This document shows positions 8,010 to 16,455 of a DNA stretch of 64,000 nt, in pieces; position 1 is the stretch's first letter; every line of letters starts with the position of its first letter. The notes under the pieces were generated by a model, which worked only from the letters and a program-made list of their open reading frames with translations, did no database searches and was not told the origin of the DNA. This DNA is from Mycobacterium sp. 1274761.0 (GTDB lineage: Bacteria > Actinomycetota > Actinomycetes > Mycobacteriales > Mycobacteriaceae), in assembly GCF_001668615.1 (NCBI RefSeq), contig NZ_LZMC01000062.1:1-64000 (forward strand), read 5' to 3'. The position numbers and the translations under genes were made by a program.

Positions 8010-9179
8010 GCCCAACCCGCGCTGGGCGATGATCGAGCGCTGCACCTCACTGGTGCCCGCGTAGATGGTGGTTCCCAGCGAGAAGCGCATGAGGTGTTCG
8101 AAGCGGCCCTGCTCGGGCGCCCTCGGCTCGAAGTAGCTTCGCACAGCGTCGGGCCCGACGAGCTCGACGATGTCCTGGCTGGCGCGCACCAGCGCCTCGG
8201 TGCTGAACACCTTGGACATGGGCCCCTCCGCCACCGGCACCCGACCCTCGGAGATCATCCAGACGCATCGGCGTTGCAGCAGTCGCGAAACCTCGTCTTC
8301 CATTGCGACTCTGGCGATTCGACGCCGGGTATCAGTTTTAGTGAGTTGAGGCGATCCGTCGTCGGACGGGGTCTTCATGGCCCACCGCTCGGCGTGGTGC
8401 AGCAGGCGGGTGATGTGTGGGCCCCACCCGGACGCGTGCTCGTCCTGCAGCGACAGTCCGAGCACCTGCCAGCCGCCGTCGACATCGCCGACGCGCCACT
8501 CGTCACCGATGCGGACATCGCTGTAGAAAGTGATGTTCGTCCGCTCACCAGAGAGCGTCCCCACCGCCTGCGCGTCGAACCCGTCCGAGTCGAGCGGAAC
8601 GAGGAACATCGTGAGGCCCTTGTGCTTGGGTTTGTCGGGATCCGTACGGGCCAGCAGGAACACATAATCGGCGATGTGCCCGTTGGTGGTGAACATCTTG
8701 GAGCCGTTGATGACCCATTGATCGCCGTCGCGCACCGCTCGCGTCGATGCCGCCGCCACGTCGGAGCCGCATTCGGGCTCGGTGAAACCGAGGGCGATGG
8801 TGAGGTCACCTTTCATGGCGCCCGGAAGGATCCGGTCCTGCATCATCTGCGTGCCGACGGTGCGGATGATGGAGGCCACCATGCGTGTGGTCTCGGACAG
8901 ATACACCGGGGCGTCGGCGCGCATGAGTTCCTCTTGCAGCACCTGCTCGTCCCACGGGGTGCGGTTCTGCCCGCCGAACTCCGCAGGCCAGCCCGGTGCG
9001 AAATAGCCCGCGTCGACGAGTCCCTTCGCGAAGTCGTCGTCGTGAGCGACGCCACTGCGGTAAATCCGCTCCTCGACATCATCTGTCAGGACCGAGGCGA
9101 GATGCTCTCGCACGCCGTCACGAAACGCCTCGGTGTCGGCGTCGAGCTGAAAGTGCATGGTTGCGAACCAATCTGTCAC
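7998..9179 (-). CDS. Acyl-CoA dehydrogenase, large subunit type (FadE)
   Basis: The 393-residue protein has the acyl-CoA dehydrogenase signatures FTEPECGSDVAAAST (FAD/substrate loop), NGSKMFTTNGHIADY, and a C-terminal IYAGTSEVQRSIIAQ. The Glu of the YEGT-type motif found in MCAD is Ala here, so the catalytic base must lie elsewhere or in a partner. It diverges from a second, smaller acyl-CoA dehydrogenase gene (9260) across an 80-nt gap with a perfect palindrome. Such large/small FadE pairs form heterotetramers in actinobacterial steroid side-chain degradation. An internal Met (MHFQLD) seven residues in could be the true start. Confidence 0.93.
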   Translation of the reverse strand: MTDWFATMHFQLDADTEAFRDGVREHLASVLTDDVEERIYRSGVAHDDDFAKGLVDAGYFAPGWPAEFGGQNRTPWDEQVLQEELMRADAPVYLSETTRMVASIIRTVGTQMMQDRILPGAMKGDLTIALGFTEPECGSDVAAASTRAVRDGDQWVINGSKMFTTNGHIADYVFLLARTDPDKPKHKGLTMFLVPLDSDGFDAQAVGTLSGERTNITFYSDVRIGDEWRVGDVDGGWQVLGLSLQDEHASGWGPHITRLLHHAERWAMKTPSDDGSPQLTKTDTRRRIARVAMEDEVSRLLQRRCVWMISEGRVPVAEGPMSKVFSTEALVRASQDIVELVGPDAVRSYFEPRAPEQGRFEHLMRFSLGTTIYAGTSEVQRSIIAQRGLGLPR

Positions 9180-9208
9180 CGGGCCCGGCGGACCGCGCGG
9201 ATGAAAAT

Positions 9209-9232
9209 GTTACTCTCAATAATGAGAGTAAC
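9209..9232. promoter_or_regulatory. Perfect 10+4+10 palindrome in divergent acyl-CoA dehydrogenase promoter
   Basis: GTTACTCTCA, a 4-nt spacer ATAA, then TGAGAGTAAC: 10-bp perfectly complementary arms lying between two divergent fadE genes (starts at 9179 and 9260). The symmetry and placement are typical of a TetR-type operator controlling both genes. The half-site resembles the TGAGA element in palindromes at 11645 and 35844. Confidence 0.65.
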
Positions 9233-9259
9233 CATATCCGCACGTGATCGGACTCGATA

Positions 9260-10276
9260 GTGGACTTGAGCCTGTCCGGCGAGCAGCGACAGCTCGTCGA
9301 ATCTTTCTCGGCGATCTATGGGCGCGAGTCGACATCGGAACGGGTGCGCGCTGCGGAGCCGTCGGGGTTCGATCCCAAGCTCTGGGCTGTGTTGCTATCA
9401 ACCGGCGCCGTGGAGATGGCCGTCGCCGAGGTCGCCGGTGGCTGGGGCGCAACAGAACTCGAGCTGACGTTGATCGCCGAACAGTACGGTCGGGCGGTCG
9501 CGTCCGCGCCTGTCATCGAGGCGCAGGTTGGGGCCAAGTTGCTCAGCGCATGCGGGCAACCGGGTGCAGACCTGCTGGCTGACGTGCTGGCGGGCGACGC
9601 GCTCGTCACCTTCACCCCGCGCCCGGCTCGCGGCGATGTGCTCCACGTCGTCCCGGCCGGCGCGGTCGCAGACGTTGTGGTCGCATTCGTCGATGAGGTG
9701 GTGGTCGCGGTCCCGGTGGGCGATGATCGTTACGTCATCGACAATCTCGGCTCTCTTCCGCTGGCGGATATTCAAGTGCGCGACGCCGTGGTCCTCGCCG
9801 ACGGCAACGGTGGCCGACTCCTCTACTCCGCCGCCGTGGACCTGTGGCTGACCTTGACCGCGGCGGCCCTCGCCGGGGCGGCGCGCAAGGCTGTCGAGTT
9901 GGGTGTCGAGTACGCCAAGCAACGGCACGCGTTCGGAACTTCCATCGGCTCTTTTCAGGCGGTGTCACATCCGTTGGCGGACAGCGCTACTGCGGTCGAC
10001 GGTGCCCAGCTGCTGGCCTTCGAGGCGGCGTGTGCGTTCGCCGATGAGCCGGCCCGCGTCACGGAGTTGGCGGCGATGGCTTTCGCCTTCGCCTACGAGA
10101 CCGCGCGCGACGCCACGAGCCGCAGTCTGCACATTCACGGCGGCTATGGATTCGGCATGGAGGGCGATATCCAGCTGTACTACCGCAGGGTTCGTGGGTG
10201 GGCGATGGTCTTCGGCGACGCGGGGGTCGCGCTGGACCGCGTCGCCGATGCCCGTTATGGAACTGTCGCCGGCTGA
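9260..10276 (+). CDS. Acyl-CoA dehydrogenase, small subunit type (FadE)
   Basis: The 338-residue protein from GTG 9260 belongs to the acyl-CoA dehydrogenase superfamily. It starts MDLSLSGEQRQLVESFSAIYG and ends with YGRQHAFG-like (YAKQRHAFGTSIGSFQ) and HIHGGYGFGMEGDIQLYYRR segments. It is shorter than the 393-residue partner and lacks the central TEP-x-x-GSD loop, the pattern of the degenerate subunit in heteromeric actinobacterial ACADs. Its gene shares the promoter palindrome with the large-subunit gene. The 3' end overlaps the convergent thioesterase by 22 nt. Catalysis alone is doubtful; function in a complex is inferred. Confidence 0.9.
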   Translation: MDLSLSGEQRQLVESFSAIYGRESTSERVRAAEPSGFDPKLWAVLLSTGAVEMAVAEVAGGWGATELELTLIAEQYGRAVASAPVIEAQVGAKLLSACGQPGADLLADVLAGDALVTFTPRPARGDVLHVVPAGAVADVVVAFVDEVVVAVPVGDDRYVIDNLGSLPLADIQVRDAVVLADGNGGRLLYSAAVDLWLTLTAAALAGAARKAVELGVEYAKQRHAFGTSIGSFQAVSHPLADSATAVDGAQLLAFEAACAFADEPARVTELAAMAFAFAYETARDATSRSLHIHGGYGFGMEGDIQLYYRRVRGWAMVFGDAGVALDRVADARYGTVAG

Positions 10277-10692
10277 TCGGGCTCGCGCGGTGGGAGTATC
10301 GCGAAGCTCAGCGTCGCCCGCGCGGCAATGCGGCTGCGGCCCATGTCTGAAACGTCGACGGCGACCACGATCATCCGCTTTCCCGCGCGAACCAAGGTGG
10401 CGGTCGCGCGCGCGGGTCCCTCGACGATCGGTGCGAGGAAGTGAATCGACATGTCAGCGGTGCCTGCGCCCGCGCCCTCGCCGGCGTACTTGACGGCGAG
10501 TCGTCCGCCCGCCACGTCGATGAGCGTCGCGACCAAACCGCCCTGGATCGCACCCCGCAGGTTCACCAGATCAGGTCGGTTATGCAGGTCGACGACGACG
10601 GTGTCGTCGGTGTCCGTCACGTCATAGAACGGCAACTGGGCGAACAAGTGCCCTGGCAGGGTCACATCCATGGGTTGTGGCTCGGCTGTCAT
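10255..10692 (-). CDS. PaaI-family hotdog thioesterase
   Basis: The 145-residue single hotdog protein has the PaaI-type pattern: NLRGAIQGGLVATLIDVAGGRLA followed by MSIHFLAP and ATLVRAGKRMIVVAVDV. The Asp in the helix after the conserved Gly (TLIDVAGG) is the expected catalytic acid. Such enzymes hydrolyse aryl- or acyl-CoA esters and release trapped CoA. It is translationally coupled to the upstream crotonase by a 4-nt ATGA overlap and converges on the small acyl-CoA dehydrogenase gene. Confidence 0.88.
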   Translation of the reverse strand: MTAEPQPMDVTLPGHLFAQLPFYDVTDTDDTVVVDLHNRPDLVNLRGAIQGGLVATLIDVAGGRLAVKYAGEGAGAGTADMSIHFLAPIVEGPARATATLVRAGKRMIVVAVDVSDMGRSRIAARATLSFAILPPREPDQPATVP

Positions 10693-11597
10693 GCGTCCGC
10701 CCGCACTTGGTCTTTGACAGACAGCACGATGGGGGGAGCAGTGCGCCAGTTGGGGACCCCCTGCTCTTCGCCCGCGGTCGCGCGCTTGTCTTCGCGCACC
10801 CCCACCCAGTGCGAGTGATTCAACTGGTGCAGCGTGAAGCAGGACTGCAGCGCGTTGTAGAAGCCCATGTTGTCGACGGATTGGTTGACCGACTCCTTGA
10901 TAAGCAGGGCGGCCATGGTCGGGACTTCGGCGATGCGGCGTGCCATGTCGATTGTGCGATCGGCCAACTCATCTCGTGTGAAGATCTTGCTGACCATGCC
11001 GAGCCGGTAGGCCTCCTCGATGCCGATGGCATCGCCGGTCAACATCAACTCCTTGGTGCGGCGCGGCCCGAACTCCCACGGGTGGCCGAAGTACTCCATG
11101 CCGCACATTCCCAACCGTGTGCCGACGACGTCTGCGAAGCGAACCTCCTCGCTGCCGACGATCAGGTCGCAGGCCCAGATGAGCATGAGCCCCGCGGAGA
11201 ACACGTCGCCGTGCACTTGCGCAATGGTGATCTTGCGCAGGTTGCGCCACCGCAGGTTGTTCTGGAAGAAGTAGTGCCATTCCTGCAGCATGATCTTCTC
11301 GGCGCCCTCGCGGGTGCCGCCGTTGATTGCGGCTGTTGGGTGCTGATCCGGGCCGGGGGTGAACTCCGCACGGGCCTGTTTGGACCCGATATCGTGGCCC
11401 GAGGAGAACATCGGTCCCTCGCCGGCGAGGATCACCACGCGGACGGTGTCATCGGCCTCTGCCCTGCCGAACGCGTCGTCCAGTTCGACTAGCATGCCGC
11501 GGTTCTGCGCGTTGCGCTGCTCAGGCCTGTTGAGCGAGATGCGGACGATCGTCCCGTCGTCGAACGTCTCCCATTTCAGGAACTGGTAGTCGGTCAT
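10689..11597 (-). CDS. Enoyl-CoA hydratase/isomerase family protein
   Basis: The 302-residue crotonase contains ISLNRPEQRNAQN, the oxyanion-hole loop GEGPMFSSGHDIGSK and a second loop GDVFSAGLMLIWACDL. Where classical hydratases have catalytic Glu after GGG there is Leu/Met, so hydratase chemistry is uncertain. It is longer than the 260-residue norm owing to an insertion of about 40 residues after the GHD loop and a C-terminal tail. The paralogue at 38094-38948 shares the SSGHDI loop. It heads a two-gene operon with the PaaI thioesterase and diverges from the DapB-like gene. Confidence 0.88.
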   Translation of the reverse strand: MTDYQFLKWETFDDGTIVRISLNRPEQRNAQNRGMLVELDDAFGRAEADDTVRVVILAGEGPMFSSGHDIGSKQARAEFTPGPDQHPTAAINGGTREGAEKIMLQEWHYFFQNNLRWRNLRKITIAQVHGDVFSAGLMLIWACDLIVGSEEVRFADVVGTRLGMCGMEYFGHPWEFGPRRTKELMLTGDAIGIEEAYRLGMVSKIFTRDELADRTIDMARRIAEVPTMAALLIKESVNQSVDNMGFYNALQSCFTLHQLNHSHWVGVREDKRATAGEEQGVPNWRTAPPIVLSVKDQVRADA

Positions 11598-11644
11598 CTT
11601 GGCCTCCGCGGATCTTCTGAATCGGCAATGGTGTTATCAATAAC

Positions 11645-11662
11645 TGAGAAGGTATGTTCTCA
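11645..11662. promoter_or_regulatory. Candidate TetR operator between divergent genes
   Basis: TGAGAA-GGTATG-TTCTCA forms 6-bp perfect arms with a 6-nt spacer between the crotonase start (11597) and the DapB-like start (11697). The same half-site is used in the palindrome at 35844, upstream of another acyl-CoA dehydrogenase operon. Confidence 0.5.
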
Positions 11663-11696
11663 CAGTGGTCGGGCGTGATCGGCTGGGAAGGTGCAC

Positions 11697-12809
11697 ATGA
11701 CAGACGGCCAACATATCCCGCGGGTGATCCTCTGGGGACCCGGGCAGGTCGGCGTCGGTGCCCTGCGTGCCCTGATAGCTCATCCTGGTCTCGAACTGAC
11801 CGGTGTGGTGGTGTATTCCGAGGCCAAGGAAGGCAAGGATGCGGGGGACCTCTGCGGTATGCCCTCCACAGGCGTGATCGCCAGCCGGGACATCGATGCG
11901 GCGCTCACGTCGGATGCCGACGTCGTGGCCTACTTCGCCTCCGGTGACTATCGGTACCGCGAAGCCGCCGAGGACATCGCGCGCTGTTTGCGGGCAGGCA
12001 AGGACGTCGTCTGTACCTCCCTGGTGCCGATGTGCTACCCGCCGGCGGCCGATAAGGAGACCGTCGATCTCATCGCCGCGGCGTGCAAGGAGGGCGGTAG
12101 CAGCTTCTTCAACAGTGGCGTCGACCCCGGGTGGGCGAACGATGTCATCGCGCTGACCATGACCGGTTTCAGCAGTCGAGTCGACAGCATCACCATGCTG
12201 GAGATCTTGGACTACGGCCCGATCAATCAGCCGGACATCATGTTCGACTTCATGGGGTTCGGTCATCCACCCGATCATCCGGCGCCGCTGTTCGATACCG
12301 AGCGGCTCGCCGCGCTGTGGGCGCCGACCGTCCACCTCGTGGCCGACGGCGTCGGGGTGCCGCTGGATCGCGTCGAGACGACGATCGAAAAGTGGCTGGC
12401 GCCAGAGCGATACGAGGTCGCATCCGGCTGGGTGGAGCCGGGCACCATGGGTGGAATGCGGTTCAAGCTCGCCGGCATCCTGGACGACGAAGAACGCGTC
12501 GTCCTCGAGCACGTCACCAGGATGGGTGAAGGGTCGGCCCCGGACTGGCCGCGGCACCCTTCTCCGCACGGTGGCTACCGGGTGATCGTGGACGGGTTGC
12601 CGACCTACACCGTCGACATCGAGATGCACGGGCGCGGAAGCAACATGCGCGGCCTAACGTACGCGACGGTCATGCGTGAGCTGAACGCCATACCCGCCGT
12701 GATGGCCGCGCCCCCGGGACTGTTGTCCACCCTCGACCTTCCCCTCGTCACCGGTCCAGTCCGCGGGGGGACTTGGCGCGGCGTGCTTCCGTCGACGGCC
12801 GTGTCATGA
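11697..12809 (+). CDS. DapB-like NAD(P)-binding dehydrogenase
   Basis: The protein of about 370 residues begins with a Rossmann segment VILWGPGQVGVGALRAL and resembles dihydrodipicolinate reductase-like and 2,4-diaminopentanoate dehydrogenase-like proteins (TSLVPMCYPPA, FFNSGVDPGWANDVIAL). ATG 11697 is chosen over GTG 11691 because GGGAAGG lies at a better distance. Family members reduce imines or act on amino acid-like substrates; many mycobacterial copies sit in lipid or steroid clusters with unknown substrates. Its stop overlaps the nitroreductase start (ATGA), and the next gene also overlaps, making a three-gene operon. Confidence 0.85.
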   Translation: MTDGQHIPRVILWGPGQVGVGALRALIAHPGLELTGVVVYSEAKEGKDAGDLCGMPSTGVIASRDIDAALTSDADVVAYFASGDYRYREAAEDIARCLRAGKDVVCTSLVPMCYPPAADKETVDLIAAACKEGGSSFFNSGVDPGWANDVIALTMTGFSSRVDSITMLEILDYGPINQPDIMFDFMGFGHPPDHPAPLFDTERLAALWAPTVHLVADGVGVPLDRVETTIEKWLAPERYEVASGWVEPGTMGGMRFKLAGILDDEERVVLEHVTRMGEGSAPDWPRHPSPHGGYRVIVDGLPTYTVDIEMHGRGSNMRGLTYATVMRELNAIPAVMAAPPGLLSTLDLPLVTGPVRGGTWRGVLPSTAVS

Positions 12810-13441
12810 CACTCGATGTCATCGAAGCGATGCGTACGTCGTCTGCTGTGCGCCGTTATCGCGACGAACCGGTTCCCGATGAGGTGTTACAGCGGTGCCT
12901 ACTTGCCGCGACGTGGGCGCCGTCGGGCGGCAATCAGCAGCCATGGCGGCTCATCGTGTTGCGATCACCTGAAATCCGCAACGTGGTCACCGCCGCAGCG
13001 CAGAAGACCTGGAAGGTCATGGCCGACTTCTACAAATTTCAGCCGCCCGCCGATGACGCCACCGACCCGAAATCGCGAGTGCTGCGTGCGATGGCAGAAC
13101 ACATGAATGTCGGCGGCGACGCTCCGGTCTGCGTTCTGTTCTGCGTGCAACCGCAACGCGGGGCGAGCGATCTCCAGAACGGCGGATCCATCTTCCCCGC
13201 GGTGCAGAACTTCCTTCTAGCAGCGCGCGCGCAGGGATTGGGTGCGGCGATCACTCTTTGGCACGACGCGTGCGACGAAGAGTTGCGCGCCCTGATCGGG
13301 ATACCAGACGATTGGCGGATCGCTACCTTGGTGACTGCGGGCTGGCCGAGGGGCAAACATCACCCGGTGCGTCGCAAGCCCCTAGCCGAAATCGCGGTGG
13401 TCGACCGCTGGGACAACCCCTGGGCAGCCGACGACGCATGA
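12806..13441 (+). CDS. Nitroreductase-family FMN oxidoreductase
   Basis: The 211-residue protein starts at the ATG overlapping the previous stop. Nitroreductase markers are RTSSAVRRYRDEPVP at the N-terminus, APSGGNQQPWRLIVL for FMN/substrate contact, and a C-terminal GWPRGKHHPVRRKPL. These flavoproteins reduce nitro groups, quinones, enones or flavins with NAD(P)H. In this operon it may reduce a conjugated double bond or supply reduced flavin. Its stop overlaps the CoA ligase start. Confidence 0.9.
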   Translation: MTLDVIEAMRTSSAVRRYRDEPVPDEVLQRCLLAATWAPSGGNQQPWRLIVLRSPEIRNVVTAAAQKTWKVMADFYKFQPPADDATDPKSRVLRAMAEHMNVGGDAPVCVLFCVQPQRGASDLQNGGSIFPAVQNFLLAARAQGLGAAITLWHDACDEELRALIGIPDDWRIATLVTAGWPRGKHHPVRRKPLAEIAVVDRWDNPWAADDA

Positions 13442-14949
13442 CCGCGAAACCCGCCGTGATACTTCATCCTTCCGGCAAGGTCGTGGCGTTCGAAGACCTC
13501 AATGCCCGCGCCAACCGCCTCGCGCACTTTCTCGGCCGTGCCGGACTCGAGCCGGGGGACACCGTCGCGATCCTGATGGAGAACAACGAACACATCCACG
13601 AGGCAATGTGGGCGGCTCGGCGGAGCGGGCTGTACTACACGATGATCAACATCCACCTGTCTGTCTCCGAGGTGGCCTACATCGTTTCCGACAGCGGCGC
13701 CCACGCCCTCATCTCGTCGCGGGCCATGCGGGCCATCTGCGAACGACTTCCCGGCGTTCTGGCCGACGATATGCCGCCCCTCAAGTTGATCGCCGACGAC
13801 CGGCTGGAGGGATGGCAGAGCTATCCTGAATGCGTACTCGGTGAACCAACGGATCCGATCCCTGACGACCGTGACGGACAGCTGCTGCAGTACTCGGCGG
13901 GTAGCACGGGACGGCCGAAAGGTATACGCAGACCGCTCAGTCCGGCTGGCGCTGGCACCAAGCTGACGACGCCGGTGTTCGAAGCACTCGGCGTCACAAC
14001 CCGTTCCGTGTATCTGAGCCCGACACCTACTTACCACACCGCACCTGCGATGTGGACGATGGCGGCCCAGGCGGTAGGCGCAACCGTCGTCATGATGGAA
14101 CGGTTCGATCCCGAGCAGGCGTTACAGTGCATCGAGCGCTACGGCGTCACCCATGCGCAGTTCGTTCCCACGATGTTCGTGAAGATGTTGCGGCTGCCGA
14201 ACGCGGTGCGGCAGCGTTACGACCTGTCGAGCCTTCAGAGGGTCGTCCATGCAGCGGCGCCGTGTCCGCCTGCCATCAAACGCCAGATGATCGACTGGTG
14301 GGGCCCGATCGTCGACGAGTATTACGGCTCGTCGGAAGGGGCGGGGATCTCATTCATCCGAGCGGAGCAGTGGCTCGAGCACCCGGGTTCGGTCGGGAAG
14401 CCGATGTTGGGCGTACCGCATATCCTCGATGACCGCGGAGTCGAATTACCCGCGGGTGAGGTCGGCGAGATCTATTACGAGGGCGGGTATCCCTTCGAAT
14501 ATCACAACGATGCAGCCAAGACTGCGCAGTCGCGCACATCTGAAGGCTGGGTCACCGTCGGCGACGTTGGCTATGTGGACGGGGACGGATACCTCTACCT
14601 CACCGACCGTCGCAATCACATGATCATCTCCGGCGGTGTGAACATCTATCCGCAAGAGGTCGAGAACGAGCTGGTTGCGCATCCCCTCATCGTCGACGCG
14701 GCGGTAGTCGGTGTTCCAGATGACGTGATGGGTCAGTCGGTGATCGCAGTGGTGCAGCTCACCGATTTCATGCTGGCCTCCGGCGAACTCGCCGACGAGT
14801 TGATTGCGTGGCTACGGAATCGCCTGGCGCACTACAAGTGTCCGCGCGCCGTGTATTTCGAAAAGCAGCTACCTCGGACTGACGCCGGAAAACTCTATAA
14901 GCGGACGCTTGTGGAGCGATACGCCCGCTCAACCGGTTCTCATAAGTGA
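13438..14949 (+). CDS. AMP-forming acyl-CoA synthetase (ANL superfamily)
   Basis: The 503-residue ligase begins at ATG 13438, overlapping the nitroreductase stop by 4 nt; the open frame upstream is not part of the gene. The P-loop is QYSAGSTGRPKGI, a slight variant of the usual YTSGTTGxPKG. YYGSSEGAG is the A5 motif, and SDRRNHMIISGG-type hinge (YLTDRRNHMIISGGVNIYP) with a C-terminal catalytic Lys region DAGKLYKR follow. It activates a carboxylic acid to acyl-AMP and then the CoA ester, the entry step for the surrounding beta-oxidation genes. The substrate class is not determined. Its 3' end overlaps the convergent monooxygenase by 21 nt. Confidence 0.92.
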   Translation: MTAKPAVILHPSGKVVAFEDLNARANRLAHFLGRAGLEPGDTVAILMENNEHIHEAMWAARRSGLYYTMINIHLSVSEVAYIVSDSGAHALISSRAMRAICERLPGVLADDMPPLKLIADDRLEGWQSYPECVLGEPTDPIPDDRDGQLLQYSAGSTGRPKGIRRPLSPAGAGTKLTTPVFEALGVTTRSVYLSPTPTYHTAPAMWTMAAQAVGATVVMMERFDPEQALQCIERYGVTHAQFVPTMFVKMLRLPNAVRQRYDLSSLQRVVHAAAPCPPAIKRQMIDWWGPIVDEYYGSSEGAGISFIRAEQWLEHPGSVGKPMLGVPHILDDRGVELPAGEVGEIYYEGGYPFEYHNDAAKTAQSRTSEGWVTVGDVGYVDGDGYLYLTDRRNHMIISGGVNIYPQEVENELVAHPLIVDAAVVGVPDDVMGQSVIAVVQLTDFMLASGELADELIAWLRNRLAHYKCPRAVYFEKQLPRTDAGKLYKRTLVERYARSTGSHK

Positions 14950-16416
14950 CCAGTATTTCTGCTCCCGCTCGGTCCACTCGTTCGACGTGATCGCGCCGAA
15001 AGTCGCGGCGTCGCGACCGAATCGGACCGCAGCGTCGGCAAGTGCGTCGCGCCCCTGTAGCCGGAAGCAGCTCGGCGCCAGGGGACCGAACAACAGAGCG
15101 CGGCGCAGATCCGGCCAGGATTCCAGGTCCGGCTCGATACCGGAAGCTCTCGCAAACATCAACGCCACCAGGTTCATTCGCGTCTTCTGTGTCATGCCGC
15201 GTCGGGCGCGGTAGGCGTCGATAGCCTCCCGTTGTTCGTTTAGACTGGGCTGCGGGATCACACCCGACCAGGTGTAAGCAATCCAGCGCGCCTGAAGTTC
15301 CAGCGGCACAAAGTATCCGCCCGACTGGTCCCACATGCCGACGAACGCCAGACCAGGCAAATCCGGGTGAAAGGTGTAGCGGTAAGCATCGAGATGCACC
15401 GCGTCGAGCCCCAGTATGGAGCGGATGTCGTCGCTGAGGAACGGCAGGTGCAGCGTGAAGCCCGTGCCGAACAGGATCCCGTCGAAGCGGTCGGCGGACC
15501 CGTCGGCGAAGGTCACGATGTTTCTGTCAACGCCAGTTAGCCACGGCCGCACTGTGATTCGGCCCTCCGCAACCAGCGGCAGGTAGTGCTGCGCGAGTGT
15601 GATGCCCGCCGCGAACAGTGAGGGATCCGGTGCGGGTGCACCGTACTGCTCGGGGCTGCCACCCGCCTCCACCACGATCTCTTTGAGTTGTCGGTCGACC
15701 TCCCGCGGAGGTAGGCATTCGTCTGCCAAAACGCCGTACCGTGTGAAGATGCGGGAGTCCGACGGCACACCGGCGGCGAACTTCGGCAGGACGTAGCGCT
15801 GCCGCCGTTGGGTGAGGGTGACTGTCGCGCCGAGTTGTGCCAATTCCGAGGCGATTTCGAGTGCGCTGATCGCGCCGCCTGCGACGAGCACCCGTCTGCC
15901 GAGATACGGCGACGGGTCCCGGTATCGATAGGTGGACGTGACTCCCGCCGAGCCGGTGAACGTGTCGAGCCCGGCAATCGCAGGCAGATATGGCGATTGA
16001 AACCTGCCGCTGGCCACCACTACGCGTTCGAAACGTTCGGTCGAGCCGGAATGCCCAACGAGCCATCGGCCGTCGCTTCGGCTCAATAGATCGACCTGGG
16101 TGCCGAGACGGATGCGCGAGGTCAGGCCGAAGGTGTCGGCGTAGCGATGCAGGTAGGCGAGGATCTCGCGGTTGGACGGGAAGACAGCGTCGGTTTCGGG
16201 CTCCAGATCGCTGAAGGACGTGAGAATCCGGCTGGTGTTGGTGTGCATTGTGGGCCACACGCCGCTGATGCCATCCAGACCCGTCCATTGGCCGCCGAGC
16301 GTCTGGCCCTGCTCGAAGATCGTCGGCTCGAAGCCTTCGGACAACAGCCACCGCGCCGCCACCAACCCTCCGGGACCGGCTCCGATGACCGCAACGTCGT
16401 TACGGCTTCCCGTCAT
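14929..16416 (-). CDS. FAD-dependent monooxygenase of the FMO type
   Basis: The 495-residue flavoprotein has an N-terminal FAD Rossmann motif VIGAGPGGLVAARWL, an EQGQTLGGQW segment, and a second NADPH-type Rossmann motif VAGGAISALEIAS. The Baeyer-Villiger fingerprint FxGxxxHxxxW is not intact (FTGSAGVTSTYRY), so it is closer to N- or S-oxygenating FMOs or YUC-type enzymes. Family members hydroxylate or oxygenate soft nucleophiles with NADPH and O2. It converges on the CoA ligase gene, and 39 nt separate its start from the divergent hydrolase-cyclase gene. Confidence 0.87.
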   Translation of the reverse strand: MTGSRNDVAVIGAGPGGLVAARWLLSEGFEPTIFEQGQTLGGQWTGLDGISGVWPTMHTNTSRILTSFSDLEPETDAVFPSNREILAYLHRYADTFGLTSRIRLGTQVDLLSRSDGRWLVGHSGSTERFERVVVASGRFQSPYLPAIAGLDTFTGSAGVTSTYRYRDPSPYLGRRVLVAGGAISALEIASELAQLGATVTLTQRRQRYVLPKFAAGVPSDSRIFTRYGVLADECLPPREVDRQLKEIVVEAGGSPEQYGAPAPDPSLFAAGITLAQHYLPLVAEGRITVRPWLTGVDRNIVTFADGSADRFDGILFGTGFTLHLPFLSDDIRSILGLDAVHLDAYRYTFHPDLPGLAFVGMWDQSGGYFVPLELQARWIAYTWSGVIPQPSLNEQREAIDAYRARRGMTQKTRMNLVALMFARASGIEPDLESWPDLRRALLFGPLAPSCFRLQGRDALADAAVRFGRDAATFGAITSNEWTEREQKYWSLMRTG

Positions 16417-16455
16417 CTCCGAACTTTGGCACAGGAGTCAATTACGCTCAATGAC

